A stretch of DNA of 64,000 nucleotides. It comes from Sphingorhabdus sp. SMR4y (lineage in GTDB: Bacteria > Pseudomonadota > Alphaproteobacteria > Sphingomonadales > Sphingomonadaceae). Both the position numbers and the translations under genes were made by a program. Position 1 is the stretch's first letter. Every line of letters starts with the position of its first letter. The stretch is taken from the NCBI RefSeq assembly GCF_002218195.1, contig NZ_CP022336.1:2351001-2415000 (forward strand), written 5' to 3'. Below, piece after piece: positions 1 to 8,478 of this stretch. The notes below the pieces were generated by a model that had not been told where the DNA came from, did not search any database, and saw only the letters and a list, made by a program, of their open reading frames with translations.

Positions 1-2
1 AT

Positions 3-221
3 ACCGGCAATCTGCGGCCGGCGGCCCGGCGGATTGCCGCGCCGACAATGGTCGTTCACGGCGCAGATGACCCGCTGATTCCGTTCGCGTGCGGAGAGGA
101 TATTGCGGCGCATGTTAAAAATGCGAGGTTCGAGCTGGTTCCGGGCATGGGTCATGATCTGCCCCCCAGCAAATTGCCGGCGATGGTTGATCTGATCGCG
201 GAGCATTGCCGCGCCGCCTAG
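3..221 (+). CDS. alpha/beta hydrolase, C-terminal end only (partial)
   Basis: An open frame enters from the left edge and ends in TAG at 219-221, giving about 72 residues. It carries VVHGADDPLIP, which matches the strand and turn that hold the catalytic Asp in alpha/beta hydrolases. Further on is PGMGHDLP, which matches the catalytic His loop. The nucleophile elbow would lie outside the window, so the substrate cannot be judged. The gene converges on the lipid kinase at 232-1140, with only 10 bases between the two stops. Family assignment is fairly sure; function is unknown. Confidence 0.75.
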   Translation, partial: TGNLRPAARRIAAPTMVVHGADDPLIPFACGEDIAAHVKNARFELVPGMGHDLPPSKLPAMVDLIAEHCRAA

Positions 222-231
222 CACGGCCCTG

Positions 232-1140
232 TTATGCCGGCAGCGGCAGGCAATAGGTGACCGTCTGCTCAACCATCCTGATTTCGCCGGGTTGTGTTAA
301 AAGCAGGTCGCCATCCACCTGAAAAGCGGCCTGGCGGGACGGCTGGTCTGCTGCAGTTATCGAGAGACGGCGCGCGGGTAGCGACTGAACAAATGCAAGC
401 TGTGCCGGATCCCGGCCGAGTGCAATCGCCAGCAGGAAGCGCAGAAAATCACGACGCCGTGCGCGACTCAAGGCAATGACATGGAATCTGTCTGCCGCCA
501 GTTCTGCCGAGGGCGCCAGCGTCCAGTCGCCGGCATAGTGATGCGCCTTGATCACGTAAAAGGCGGCGCCGGTCAGCTTGGTTTCCGAGCCGTCGGGTGT
601 TTCCGCGGTCAGGCAAAAGCGAAGTTCCGGCCAGTCGCCGAACAGTTTCAGCAAGGACCATGCATAGGCGGCTCCCCCGATCCGTTTTTTCAGTGCTGGA
701 CTGTGTCGGGCGACAGCCTGTCCGTCCGGTCCTGCGCTGATGCAGGCGACAAAGGGCTGGCCATCGGCGGCGATCAACGGGGCTTCCAGCCGGGCGAATT
801 GGCTGTCCAGATAGCCCGTCATGATCTCGCGTGCGAATATTTCAGGATCGTCGGAATAGCCCAGTTCCCTGGCGACCAGATTGACGGTGCCGGCGGGAAA
901 CACGCAGAGCGGTTTCGAGATACCGGACCGGACCATCGATGCGACGACCAGCCGCAAGGCGCCGTCGCCGCCCGATACGCAGACAAGGTCGCATTCGGGG
1001 AAAATCTCGAACTGGCCGTCTATCTCGGTCCGGCCCAGCCGGACCTGCGCCCCACAGGCCTCAAAAGCGCGAGACAGCACGTCCAGCCGGAATTCGTCAA
1101 ACGTGCCCGAGGCCGGGTTGTGGATGAGTTCAACAATCAC
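232..1140 (-). CDS. diacylglycerol kinase-like lipid kinase
   Basis: This 302-residue protein has the diacylglycerol/sphingosine kinase catalytic fold. It starts with ELIHNPASG near residue 4, has the nucleotide-binding SGGDG at residues 56-60, and has PAGTVN at about 82-87 in place of the usual PxGTxN. Such enzymes phosphorylate diacylglycerol or related lipids with ATP at the membrane. The start is GTG, chosen because AAGGAAG lies at the right distance upstream. The gene stands alone between a convergent hydrolase and the acyl-CoA cluster. The lipid substrate is not predictable. Confidence 0.85.
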   Translation of the reverse strand: MIVELIHNPASGTFDEFRLDVLSRAFEACGAQVRLGRTEIDGQFEIFPECDLVCVSGGDGALRLVVASMVRSGISKPLCVFPAGTVNLVARELGYSDDPEIFAREIMTGYLDSQFARLEAPLIAADGQPFVACISAGPDGQAVARHSPALKKRIGGAAYAWSLLKLFGDWPELRFCLTAETPDGSETKLTGAAFYVIKAHHYAGDWTLAPSAELAADRFHVIALSRARRRDFLRFLLAIALGRDPAQLAFVQSLPARRLSITAADQPSRQAAFQVDGDLLLTQPGEIRMVEQTVTYCLPLPA

Positions 1141-1220
1141 CGGTCTTCCTTGCGGCGATTAGCCGCGACCCGTCAATGGTCGAGATGTCAATAAATGCTC
1201 AAAAAACAAGGTCTTCGAAC

Positions 1221-2861
1221 CTAGGCCGGTACCTGCACCCGTTCCAGCGCGATCTCTTTGGCCGCCTTGTATCCCGCCTTGCCATTGGCGGCGCGCGGCA
1301 CTTCGTCGACCAGGACAATCGCGCGCGGCGCCTTATAGGCAGCGAGTTTGGACCGGACATGGTCATTGAGCTCCGCTTCGTCGAAACGGGCGCCTTCAAC
1401 CAGAGACAGGACCGCTGTAACTTTCTGTCCGAAGCGATCGTCGGGCAGGCCGACAACGAGGCAGTCGTAGACGCTGTCATGGGTCTTGAGGGCTTCCTCC
1501 ACTTCTTCGGGAAAGATTTTTTCGCCGCCGCTGTTGATGCAGGCCGAGCCGCGGCCGAGCAGGGTGATCGAGCCATCCGCCTCGACCGTCGCAAAGTCCC
1601 CGGGGATTGAGTAACGCACACCGTCGAAGGTCTTGAAGGTCGCCGCGCTTTTCGCCTCGTCCTTGTAATAGCCGAGCGGCACCATCCCGCCGTTGCAGAT
1701 AAGCCCCATTTCGCCGGAGCCGGGCGCGACCGGCTTGCCCTCTTCGGTCAGCACCTTGGTTGTCGGGTTCATTTCGAACTTGGCGGTCTGGTCGCTGTCG
1801 ATATTTTCAATCGTGGTGATCGATGTGCCCATGCTGCCTTCGGTCGAGCCCATGCTGTCGACGATTGCCATGTGGGGCAAATGGCCCAGCAGGCCGCGCT
1901 TCACTTCCGTCGACCACATCACGCCGGAACTGCCCATCATCTGAAGTGACGACAAATCATAGGCTTGCCCTGCCGTCTTGGCCTCCTCCAGCGCGGCCAG
2001 CATCGGCTTGGCAAAGACATCGCCGACGATGGTGATGTCGGTCACCTTTTCGTCCTGGGCGAGTTGCCAGAGCGCCGCCGGATCAAAATGGCTGTTGTCG
2101 AACAGGACGACGCACCCCCCCAGGCTGTGTGGGATCATCGCCCCGATCCACATGCCGGTGCCGTGCATCAGCGGGCAGGCCGGTATCGAACGTCCCGTCG
2201 CCCCGGCGGCATGCAGTTGCTGGACCAGCGGACCAAAACTGGAAGCATCGGTGGGCGGTTCCATTTCGCGCATTTCAAAGCCCTTGGCGAGCAGTGCCGT
2301 GGCGAAGCTCTTGTGATCATACATCACGCCCTTGGGCATGCCGGTCGTGCCGCCGGTGTAGAGCATGTAGATATCATCATTGGACCGATCTATCGGCGGC
2401 ATCGGCTGCGTGCTTTGCAAGGTCTCTTCATAGTCAAGGGCACCGTCGAGATGCTCACCCGACCCGTCGTCGATTTCGAGGAAGAGTCTGACCTGTTCCA
2501 GCTGGTCGCGGATCGCGGCCACCCGCGGTGCAAACTGGGCCTGGAAAACCAGCGCCTCGCTGTCGCTGTTGTTGATCACATGGGTCAGTTCCGTCTCGAG
2601 ATAGCGATAGTTGACGTTGACCGGGGTGACGCGCGCCTTGAACGCGCCGAACTGGGTCTCCAGATATTCGGCCGCATTATAGGAATAGATCGAGAGTTTC
2701 GCACCGGGCTCGAGACCGTGGCTGGTCAGCAGCTGTGCGATGCGGGCCGCGCGATTTTCATATTCCGCCCAGCTATAGCGCTTGTCGCCATCGACGATTG
2801 CGGGCTTGTCGGGAATTGCCGCGGCAATATTTTCCCAGATATCGGCCATCTGCCAGGTCAT
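1221..2861 (-). CDS. AMP-dependent acyl-CoA synthetase
   Basis: This 546-residue member of the ANL family activates a carboxylic acid to its CoA thioester through an acyl-AMP. The phosphate-binding motif YTGGTTGMPKG is at residues 168-178. The C-terminal lobe has GRGSACINSGGEKIFPEEVE, and the adenylation lysine sits in RAANGKAGYK. The reading frame stays open for another 107 codons upstream, but I place the start at the ATG at 2861. It is preceded by AGGAGAG, and the upstream residues look like a shadow of the CoA-transferase gene. The gene ends the minus-strand acyl-CoA cluster. The TetR gene at 10223 may control it, but the sequence does not prove that. The chain length of the substrate is unknown. 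Confidence 0.9.
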   Translation of the reverse strand: MTWQMADIWENIAAAIPDKPAIVDGDKRYSWAEYENRAARIAQLLTSHGLEPGAKLSIYSYNAAEYLETQFGAFKARVTPVNVNYRYLETELTHVINNSDSEALVFQAQFAPRVAAIRDQLEQVRLFLEIDDGSGEHLDGALDYEETLQSTQPMPPIDRSNDDIYMLYTGGTTGMPKGVMYDHKSFATALLAKGFEMREMEPPTDASSFGPLVQQLHAAGATGRSIPACPLMHGTGMWIGAMIPHSLGGCVVLFDNSHFDPAALWQLAQDEKVTDITIVGDVFAKPMLAALEEAKTAGQAYDLSSLQMMGSSGVMWSTEVKRGLLGHLPHMAIVDSMGSTEGSMGTSITTIENIDSDQTAKFEMNPTTKVLTEEGKPVAPGSGEMGLICNGGMVPLGYYKDEAKSAATFKTFDGVRYSIPGDFATVEADGSITLLGRGSACINSGGEKIFPEEVEEALKTHDSVYDCLVVGLPDDRFGQKVTAVLSLVEGARFDEAELNDHVRSKLAAYKAPRAIVLVDEVPRAANGKAGYKAAKEIALERVQVPA

Positions 2862-2949
2862 GCGATTCTCTCCTATATTTTTCTGGAGAGAATAGCCGGA
2901 TTGCGGGCCGACGCAACAGGATGGCGGCGTCCGAGCCGATTGAAGCGAT

Positions 2950-4107
2950 CTATTGTGGCGGGCGGGAGGCCAGCTCGGCGCGAATAGCCTCGCTATGTTC
3001 TCCCAGTGCCGGACTGGGCCCGCAGGGCGCGAGCTTGGTTCCGCCAAAGCGAGCGGGCGCGGTGACATGCCGGACCGTCCCGAGAAGCGGGTGTTCGGCC
3101 TGTTCGAATATGCCGATGGCGATGGCCTGCTGGTGGGTGGGCAGGTCTTCCAGGGCCAGGCAGGGCGCGGCCGGCACGTCATGTTCGGCGAGACCGGCGA
3201 CCATCTCGGCGCTGGTCAGGTCCGGCTTTTGCGCAGCGATGATCGAGGCCAGTTCCGCCATATGGATGCTGCGGTTGGCCATGCCCTGATATTTTTCCAC
3301 CGTCTTCAGATCGGGGCGGCCGACGATGTCGAAAATGGCGGCCCAATGGTCATCGGTCATCGCGGCATAGGCGATCGCCCCGTCGGTCGAGCGAAGCGGG
3401 AGCTGGTAATAGTCGGCGAAGGGCGCGCCGTGAGTCACGTCGTCCGCCTGCAGCGTGAGGTGCATGCCACCGTCGGGCCAGAGAAAGGCGATACAGCTTT
3501 CGAGCATCGACAGATCGATATGCTGGCCGCCGGCGCCGCGTTCGCGGGCAAACAGGGCGGCGGTGATCGCCTGCGCGGCGGTATAGGCGGTGACCTTGTC
3601 GCAGATCAGGGTTTTGACATAGGCAAAATTGTCGGGATAGCCCTGCAAAGTCATGAAACCGGCCATCGCCTGCATCACATGATCATAGGCGGGACGGCCG
3701 GAGAGCGGGCCTTCATGACCAAAGCCGGTGATCGCGCAATAGATGAGCTGCGGCTTTTCCTCGCGCAGCGCAGCGCTGCCCAGGCCAAGCCGGTCCATCA
3801 CGCCGGGCCGGTAATTGTGGATCACCACATCGGCCTCCAGACATAACTGCCGGGCGTGGGCCACGTCTTCCGCTGATTTCAGATCGAGTGTAATCGAGCG
3901 CTTGGCCTGATTGCAATTGTGGAACAGGCCGGAAATCCCGTCCTTCTGGCTGCCCAGCCAGCGCATCGGATCGCCGATCCCGGGGGGTTCCACCTTGATG
4001 ACATCCGCGCCTTGCTGGGCAAACATCATCGTTGCCAGCGAGGCGGTTATCATGGTGGAAAATTCAACGACCTTGATCCCGGCCAGGGGCTGTGTTGCTT
4101 CTGTCAT
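2950..4107 (-). CDS. CaiB/BaiF-type (family III) CoA-transferase
   Basis: The 385-residue protein matches family III CoA-transferases in length and layout. Its N-terminus has IKVVEF, then ADVIKVEPPGIGDPMR and KRSITLDL. The catalytic aspartate that forms the acyl anhydride is expected in RPAYDHVMQAMAG, where Asp142 is present. These enzymes move CoA between carboxylic acids; some relatives are racemases. The start ATG has GAGGATGG upstream. The gene sits between the acyl-CoA synthetase and the nitronate monooxygenase on the same strand, which suggests the cluster has two ways to activate an acid. Compare the paralogue at 42082, which lacks this Asp. Confidence 0.88.
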   Translation of the reverse strand: MTEATQPLAGIKVVEFSTMITASLATMMFAQQGADVIKVEPPGIGDPMRWLGSQKDGISGLFHNCNQAKRSITLDLKSAEDVAHARQLCLEADVVIHNYRPGVMDRLGLGSAALREEKPQLIYCAITGFGHEGPLSGRPAYDHVMQAMAGFMTLQGYPDNFAYVKTLICDKVTAYTAAQAITAALFARERGAGGQHIDLSMLESCIAFLWPDGGMHLTLQADDVTHGAPFADYYQLPLRSTDGAIAYAAMTDDHWAAIFDIVGRPDLKTVEKYQGMANRSIHMAELASIIAAQKPDLTSAEMVAGLAEHDVPAAPCLALEDLPTHQQAIAIGIFEQAEHPLLGTVRHVTAPARFGGTKLAPCGPSPALGEHSEAIRAELASRPPQ

Positions 4108-4167
4108 GCCATCCTCTATCCCGGCCCTGTCTCTGCAGAGCGCGGCCGACCATATGGCGCAACCGGA

Positions 4168-4190
4168 CCTTCGACAAGCTCAGGATGGAT
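4168..4190. repeat. REP-like half palindrome (single arm)
   Basis: The stretch CCTTCGACAAGCTCAGGA lies between the CoA-transferase and the nitronate monooxygenase. It is the same arm that appears as an inverted pair at 5373-5441, 7462-7530 and 30159-30239. Only one arm is clear here, so it may be a decayed copy. Confidence 0.6.
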
Positions 4191-4199
4191 AGGGGACCA

Positions 4200-5354
4200 T
4201 CAGTCCTCCAGATTGCCAGCAAGCCGCTCATAAGCGGTCAGGAAATCTTCCTTGAAGCCCTGCACCACCTGTCCCGCCGTCATCTGTTCGTTCATCAGCC
4301 CGACGCCCTGCCCGACCCAATAGGTGGCGAGGTCCCTGGCGCCCTGATTGTCGCCCTGACTCAGCTTGTCGAGCACCCGCAGCGGCGGTTCCGCGACCAG
4401 AGACTGCAACGGCATCGGCAGCGGTGATGGCGCGTCTTCCGCCTGCCACGCGTCGGTCCAGGGCGAGCGCAATTGCCGCGACGGTTTGCCGGTGCGCGAG
4501 CGGGCGCGCACCGTGTCGCGGGATGTGGCGGCAAGCATCTTCTCTTTCACCACCGGATTGGTCTCTGCCTCGACCGTGGTCAGCCAGACCGATCCGCACC
4601 AGACGCCGCTCGCGCCCATGGCCATGGCCGCGGCCATCTGCGCGCCGGTGGCAATGCCACCCGCCGCGAGCACTGGCGTGTCGTCGCCAATCTGTGCCAG
4701 CGCGTTGCAGATTTCGGGAATCAGCACCATGGTCGAGATATCGCCGGTATGGCCACCGGCCTCGCCGCCAACCGCGATGATGATGTCGACACCGGCGGCG
4801 ACCTGACTCATCGCATGGTCGCGCGTCCCGACCAGCGCCGCGACGGGAACCCCGTGCTTCTGACCCATGTCCAGCATGACCTGCGGCGGAATGCCAAGGG
4901 CATTGGCGATCAGCTTGATCGGATGGCGGAACGCGACTTCTAATATTGCCTCAGCCGTGCCGCCGCGGAGATTGTCGGTAAAGGCGACCTGTTCCCGGCG
5001 GACTGCTTCGATGTCTCCGGCGATCCGTCCGGTGTCGACGCCATGGCGTTGCAATATGTCGTTGGTGAATTGCTTATGTTTTTCCGGTATCGCGGCCAGA
5101 ACGGCTTCCGGATCGGGCCGTTCGCCTTTGCCTTCAACCTTGTTCGGGACGATGATATCCAGACCATAAGGCTTGCCGTCGACATTCGCATCGATCCAGC
5201 TGAGCTCCTCCTCGAGCGTTTCCGGTGAACAGTTCACGCCGCCGAACACACCCATACCGCCAGCGCGGGAGACCGCCGCAACGACATCGCGGCAGTGGGA
5301 GAAAGCGACCAACGGGAACTCGATTCCGAGCATGTCGCAGATTTTATTGTTCAT
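4200..5354 (-). CDS. nitronate monooxygenase / 2-nitropropane dioxygenase family flavoprotein
   Basis: The 384-residue protein is an FMN-dependent TIM-barrel of the NMO family. It has GGEAGGHTG in the middle, where the family carries its active-site His. It then has VLAAGGIATGAQMAAAMAMGA, which fits the FMN phosphate loop. Family members oxidise alkyl nitronates, but many copies in acyl-CoA clusters have no proven nitro substrate and some act as enoyl reductases. The ATG start has AGGAGA upstream. Neighbours are CoA-thioester enzymes on the same strand, so a role in the same catabolic pathway is plausible but not shown. Confidence 0.85.
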   Translation of the reverse strand: MNNKICDMLGIEFPLVAFSHCRDVVAAVSRAGGMGVFGGVNCSPETLEEELSWIDANVDGKPYGLDIIVPNKVEGKGERPDPEAVLAAIPEKHKQFTNDILQRHGVDTGRIAGDIEAVRREQVAFTDNLRGGTAEAILEVAFRHPIKLIANALGIPPQVMLDMGQKHGVPVAALVGTRDHAMSQVAAGVDIIIAVGGEAGGHTGDISTMVLIPEICNALAQIGDDTPVLAAGGIATGAQMAAAMAMGASGVWCGSVWLTTVEAETNPVVKEKMLAATSRDTVRARSRTGKPSRQLRSPWTDAWQAEDAPSPLPMPLQSLVAEPPLRVLDKLSQGDNQGARDLATYWVGQGVGLMNEQMTAGQVVQGFKEDFLTAYERLAGNLED

Positions 5355-5372
5355 TGTTGGGTCTCCTCATTG

Positions 5373-5441
5373 CCGTTCGCCCTGAGCCTGTCGAAGGGCC
5401 CTTGGCGGTCAATCGTACTTCGACAAGCTCAGCACGAACGG
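5373..5441. repeat. REP-like inverted pair
   Basis: The left arm reads CCGTTCGCCCTGAGCCTGTC and on to GAAGG (5373-5397). The right arm reads CTTCGACAAGCTCAGCACGA and on to ACGG (5418-5441). The two are near-perfect reverse complements around a 20-base loop. The pair fills the short gap between the NMO and biotin carboxylase genes, so the mRNA could fold into a long hairpin between cistrons. Confidence 0.8.
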
Positions 5442-5447
5442 TCTTTA

Positions 5448-7445
5448 TCAACTATCGGTTTCTTCAGCTTCATCGGCGACAATTTCCAGGATCAGGTCAT
5501 CGGCTGCAATCTGCTGGCCGGCTGTCGCGGCGATGGTTTCGACCGTGCCGTCAATCTCGGCCAGTATTTCATGCTGCATCTTCATCGCCTCGAGCACGGC
5601 CAGCTTGTCGCCCTTGGCCACCTGCGCGCCGGCTTCCACCAATATCTCGAGCAACAGCCCGTGCATCGGCGCGACCACGGTGCCGCCACCACCGGCGTCT
5701 TCCATGGCGCTGAGGCCGGTCAGATCGGTGACGGTCAGCGAGCGGTCGGGCAGCGCCAAATAAAGGGTGCGATGGTCGTCATAATAGATCGCCTCGAGCG
5801 TGCGGCCGTCGACCCGCAATTTCGCGCGATCGACGTTCAGGCTTAGCAGGATAATCTCTGCAGCCTCTGCGCCTGCACGGACCCGGTAATGGCCGGGCTT
5901 GTCGACATGGACATGGATGGTCTGGGCATCCTCGCCATCGGCATATTGCGTAACCGTTTCCAGCGCGCCGGTGTTCGACCAGTCGAGCATTTCCGGATTG
6001 ACGTTGAGCGCCAGCCGGTGCGCCGCCTGTTGCCGTAGCTTGTGATGGATGACAGCGGCGATCGCGTAAGAGGCGAAATCATGGCCGCCGAGATCGACCC
6101 CGTCCTCCCCGTAATTTTCGGCGATAAAGGCGGTGGTCGCCTCCCCGGTCACAAAGTCCGGTTTGTCCAGGGCATCGATCAGGAAGTCGCGATTGGTCTT
6201 CGGACCGAATAGCGCGGTTTCCGACAGCGCCTTGATCATCCGCCGGCGGGCTTCGTCGCGGGTTGCGCCATGGGTGATGATCTTGGCGACCATCGAATCG
6301 TAAAAGGGCGACACTTCGCCGCCGCTCTGGATACCGCTGTCGACCCGCGCGAGGGTGGAAGGTTTCCACAAGTGTACCGGGCCAGTACTGGGCAGAAAAT
6401 CATCCGCCGGATCCTCGGCATAGAGGCGGACTTCCATCGCGTGACCGCTAAGCGAGATGTCCTGTTGCTCAAGACCAAGCAAGTCGCCTGACGCAACTTT
6501 GAGTTGCAGCGCCACAAGATCGAGTCCGGTCACTTCCTCGGTGACCGGATGCTCGACCTGCAGGCGGGTGTTCATTTCGAGAAAATAGAAGCCGCCCGAC
6601 TGGTCGAGCAGAAATTCGACCGTGCCGGCGCCGATATAATCCACCGCTTTCGCCGCCTCGACCGCCGCTGCGCCCATTTGCGCGCGCAATTCTGGCGTCA
6701 TGACGGGGCAAGGGGCTTCCTCGATCACCTTCTGGTGGCGGCGCTGGACCGAACAGTCGCGCTCGCCAAGGTGGATGGTGTTGCCGTGGCTGTCGGCAAA
6801 GACCTGAATCTCCACATGGCGCGGCTTGATGATCGCCTTTTCGAGGATCAGCTCGCCATTGCCAAAGGCATTTTCCGCTTCCGACCGCGCCAGCTTGATC
6901 GCATTGGGCACGTCTTTCAGATCGTGAACCAGCCGCATCCCTCGCCCCCCGCCGCCAGCCGCTGCCTTGACCATCAGCGGCACGCCGATCTTGTTGGCTT
7001 CGGCGATCAGCACATCGTCTGCCTGATCATCACCCTGATAGCCGGGCACGCACGGGACGCCGGCGGCGATCATCGCGCGTTTCGACCGGGCCTTGTCGCC
7101 CATCACGTCGATCGCCTTTTCCGGCGGGCCGACAAAGATGATATCGGCCTCGGCGCACGCCTTGGAAAAGGCGGCATTTTCCGAAAGGAAACCATAGCCG
7201 GGATGTATGGCATCCGCGCCCGTGTCCCTCGCCGCCTGAATGATAGTGTCGATCAGCAGATAGGATTCATTGACCGGAGCCGGTCCGATACGCACGGCAT
7301 CATCCGCCATTTTGACATGGGGCGCGTCCGCGTCCGCATCGGAATAGACCGCAACCGTGCGCATGCCCTGCGCCTTGGCGGTGTGCATCACGCGGCAGGC
7401 GATTTCGCCGCGATTGGCAACCAGGAGTGTGTTTATTCGGGTCAT
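5448..7445 (-). CDS. acyl-CoA carboxylase alpha subunit (biotin carboxylase plus biotin carrier)
   Basis: The 665-residue protein fuses biotin carboxylase and biotin carrier domains, as in methylcrotonyl-, geranyl- and propionyl-CoA carboxylases. The N-terminus is NTLLVANRGEIACRV. The ATP-grasp loop is KAAAGGGGRGMR, followed by the carboxylase signature EMNTRLQVEHPVTE. The C-terminal carrier has EAMKMQHE with the biotinyl lysine at about residue 622. I start at the ATG at 7445, which has AAGGAA upstream; a start five codons earlier is possible but lacks a ribosome site. Its beta subunit is encoded at 8479-10101, two genes upstream in the transcript. Which acyl-CoA is carboxylated cannot be read from motifs. 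Confidence 0.93.
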   Translation of the reverse strand: MTRINTLLVANRGEIACRVMHTAKAQGMRTVAVYSDADADAPHVKMADDAVRIGPAPVNESYLLIDTIIQAARDTGADAIHPGYGFLSENAAFSKACAEADIIFVGPPEKAIDVMGDKARSKRAMIAAGVPCVPGYQGDDQADDVLIAEANKIGVPLMVKAAAGGGGRGMRLVHDLKDVPNAIKLARSEAENAFGNGELILEKAIIKPRHVEIQVFADSHGNTIHLGERDCSVQRRHQKVIEEAPCPVMTPELRAQMGAAAVEAAKAVDYIGAGTVEFLLDQSGGFYFLEMNTRLQVEHPVTEEVTGLDLVALQLKVASGDLLGLEQQDISLSGHAMEVRLYAEDPADDFLPSTGPVHLWKPSTLARVDSGIQSGGEVSPFYDSMVAKIITHGATRDEARRRMIKALSETALFGPKTNRDFLIDALDKPDFVTGEATTAFIAENYGEDGVDLGGHDFASYAIAAVIHHKLRQQAAHRLALNVNPEMLDWSNTGALETVTQYADGEDAQTIHVHVDKPGHYRVRAGAEAAEIILLSLNVDRAKLRVDGRTLEAIYYDDHRTLYLALPDRSLTVTDLTGLSAMEDAGGGGTVVAPMHGLLLEILVEAGAQVAKGDKLAVLEAMKMQHEILAEIDGTVETIAATAGQQIAADDLILEIVADEAEETDS

Positions 7446-7461
7446 TTTAATTTCCTTCACC

Positions 7462-7530
7462 CCGTTCGTGCTGAGCCTGTCGAAGCATGGCCTTGTGCCA
7501 GCTGTCCTTCGACAAGCTCAGGACGAACGG
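7462..7530. repeat. REP-like inverted pair
   Basis: The left arm (7462-7485) starts CCGTTCGTGCTGAGCCTGTC, and the right arm (7507-7530) starts CTTCGACAAGCTCAGGACGA. The arms are reverse complements around a loop of about 21 bases. The pair separates the enoyl-CoA hydratase and biotin carboxylase genes of the same operon. Confidence 0.8.
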
Positions 7531-7550
7531 AAGAATTTGCGAATATCTGC

Positions 7551-8363
7551 TCATTCCGGTTTCACCACCCAATTGGGTTTGCGTTTCTCGAAGAAACTGG
7601 CGACGCCTTCCTTGGCCTCGTCGCTGACCATGCGGTCGGCGAAATTCTCTGCGGCCAGGCGGATCACTTCCTCGCGCGGCTGGCCGGCGATCTGGCCGAG
7701 CAGTTCCTTGGTCGCCGCAATGGCGCCGGGCGCTGCGCCCAGAACCTGTTTGCGCAATTGCATTTCAATGGCTTCGAGGCCGGTGACATCGTCGGCGATG
7801 AAATCGGCAAAGCCCAGTTCGTGCGCCTCGCTTCCGTCAAACCGTGCGGCGGTCAGCATCAGCCGGCGGCCGGTGGCATAGCCGAGCTTCTGGATCACGA
7901 ACGGGGATATCTGCGCCGGTGTTACGCCAATAGCGGTCTCGGTCATTGCGAAGCGCGCTCCGCTTTCGCAAATCACCACATCGGCGCAGCAGGACAGACC
8001 AAAGCCGCCGGCCATAGCGGCGCCTTCGATCAAGACAATCACCACCTGGGGAGCATTGTTGACCAGGTCGAAAATCTCCGCTGCGCCGCTCGACATCTTG
8101 ATGATTGCCGCGCGGTCGCCGCTCTGCTGGAAATTCTCTTTGAAATTCTTGAGATCCGCGCCGGCGCAGAAGACGCCGCCGCGACCCCGCATGGTGATGC
8201 CGCGGACAGTACGATCTTTGCGTATGCTTTTTAGCACATCGGCCAGTTCGGCGACCAAAGCGTCGCTCAGCGCGTTGCGGTTCTCCGGCTGGTTGAACCA
8301 GATGGTGAGCCAGCCGTTTTGGAGCTCGAGTTCCAGTGTTTGGGTGGTGGGGAGATCGGTCAT
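7551..8363 (-). CDS. enoyl-CoA hydratase/isomerase family protein
   Basis: The 270-residue crotonase-fold protein shows RGVFCAGADLKNF-type oxyanion residues (GRGGVFCAGADL near residue 60) and the second oxyanion element EGAAMAGGFGLSCCADVVI near residue 100. Members hydrate or isomerise 2-enoyl-CoA. It lies between the carboxyltransferase and biotin carboxylase genes, the same order as the hydratase in leucine or acyclic terpene (Liu/Atu) clusters. There it hydrates the carboxylated enoyl-CoA. That role here is inference from position. The ATG start has GGGAT upstream. Confidence 0.9.
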   Translation of the reverse strand: MTDLPTTQTLELELQNGWLTIWFNQPENRNALSDALVAELADVLKSIRKDRTVRGITMRGRGGVFCAGADLKNFKENFQQSGDRAAIIKMSSGAAEIFDLVNNAPQVVIVLIEGAAMAGGFGLSCCADVVICESGARFAMTETAIGVTPAQISPFVIQKLGYATGRRLMLTAARFDGSEAHELGFADFIADDVTGLEAIEMQLRKQVLGAAPGAIAATKELLGQIAGQPREEVIRLAAENFADRMVSDEAKEGVASFFEKRKPNWVVKPE

Positions 8364-8378
8364 GGTCTGTATCCCGTT

Positions 8379-8458
8379 CTGTGCTCCGGCCCCCGAGCCG
8401 GAGCTCTGGCGTCGGCAGCATTGCGCGGCGAGAGCACCGCATCAAGTGCGGAGCACAG
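8379..8458. repeat. nested intergenic inverted repeats
   Basis: An outer pair CTGTGCTCCG (8379-8388) and CGGAGCACAG (8449-8458) is perfectly complementary. Inside the left part, GCTCCGGC and GCCGGAGC (8383-8390, 8397-8404) form a second hairpin that competes with it. A related sequence, CCTGTGCTCCGCC with GGCGGAG, is at 13216-13240. This looks like a second family of short interspersed palindromes. Confidence 0.6.
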
Positions 8459-8478
8459 CGTGATCGTCGCCGCGATGC

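Noticed and set aside
481-1194. Long plus-strand ORF opposite the lipid kinase
   Set aside because: It is antisense to a gene with clear kinase motifs and has no family signature or ribosome site.
6504-8234. 576-residue plus-strand ORF
   Set aside because: It is antisense across the biotin carboxylase and hydratase genes and spans a repeat.
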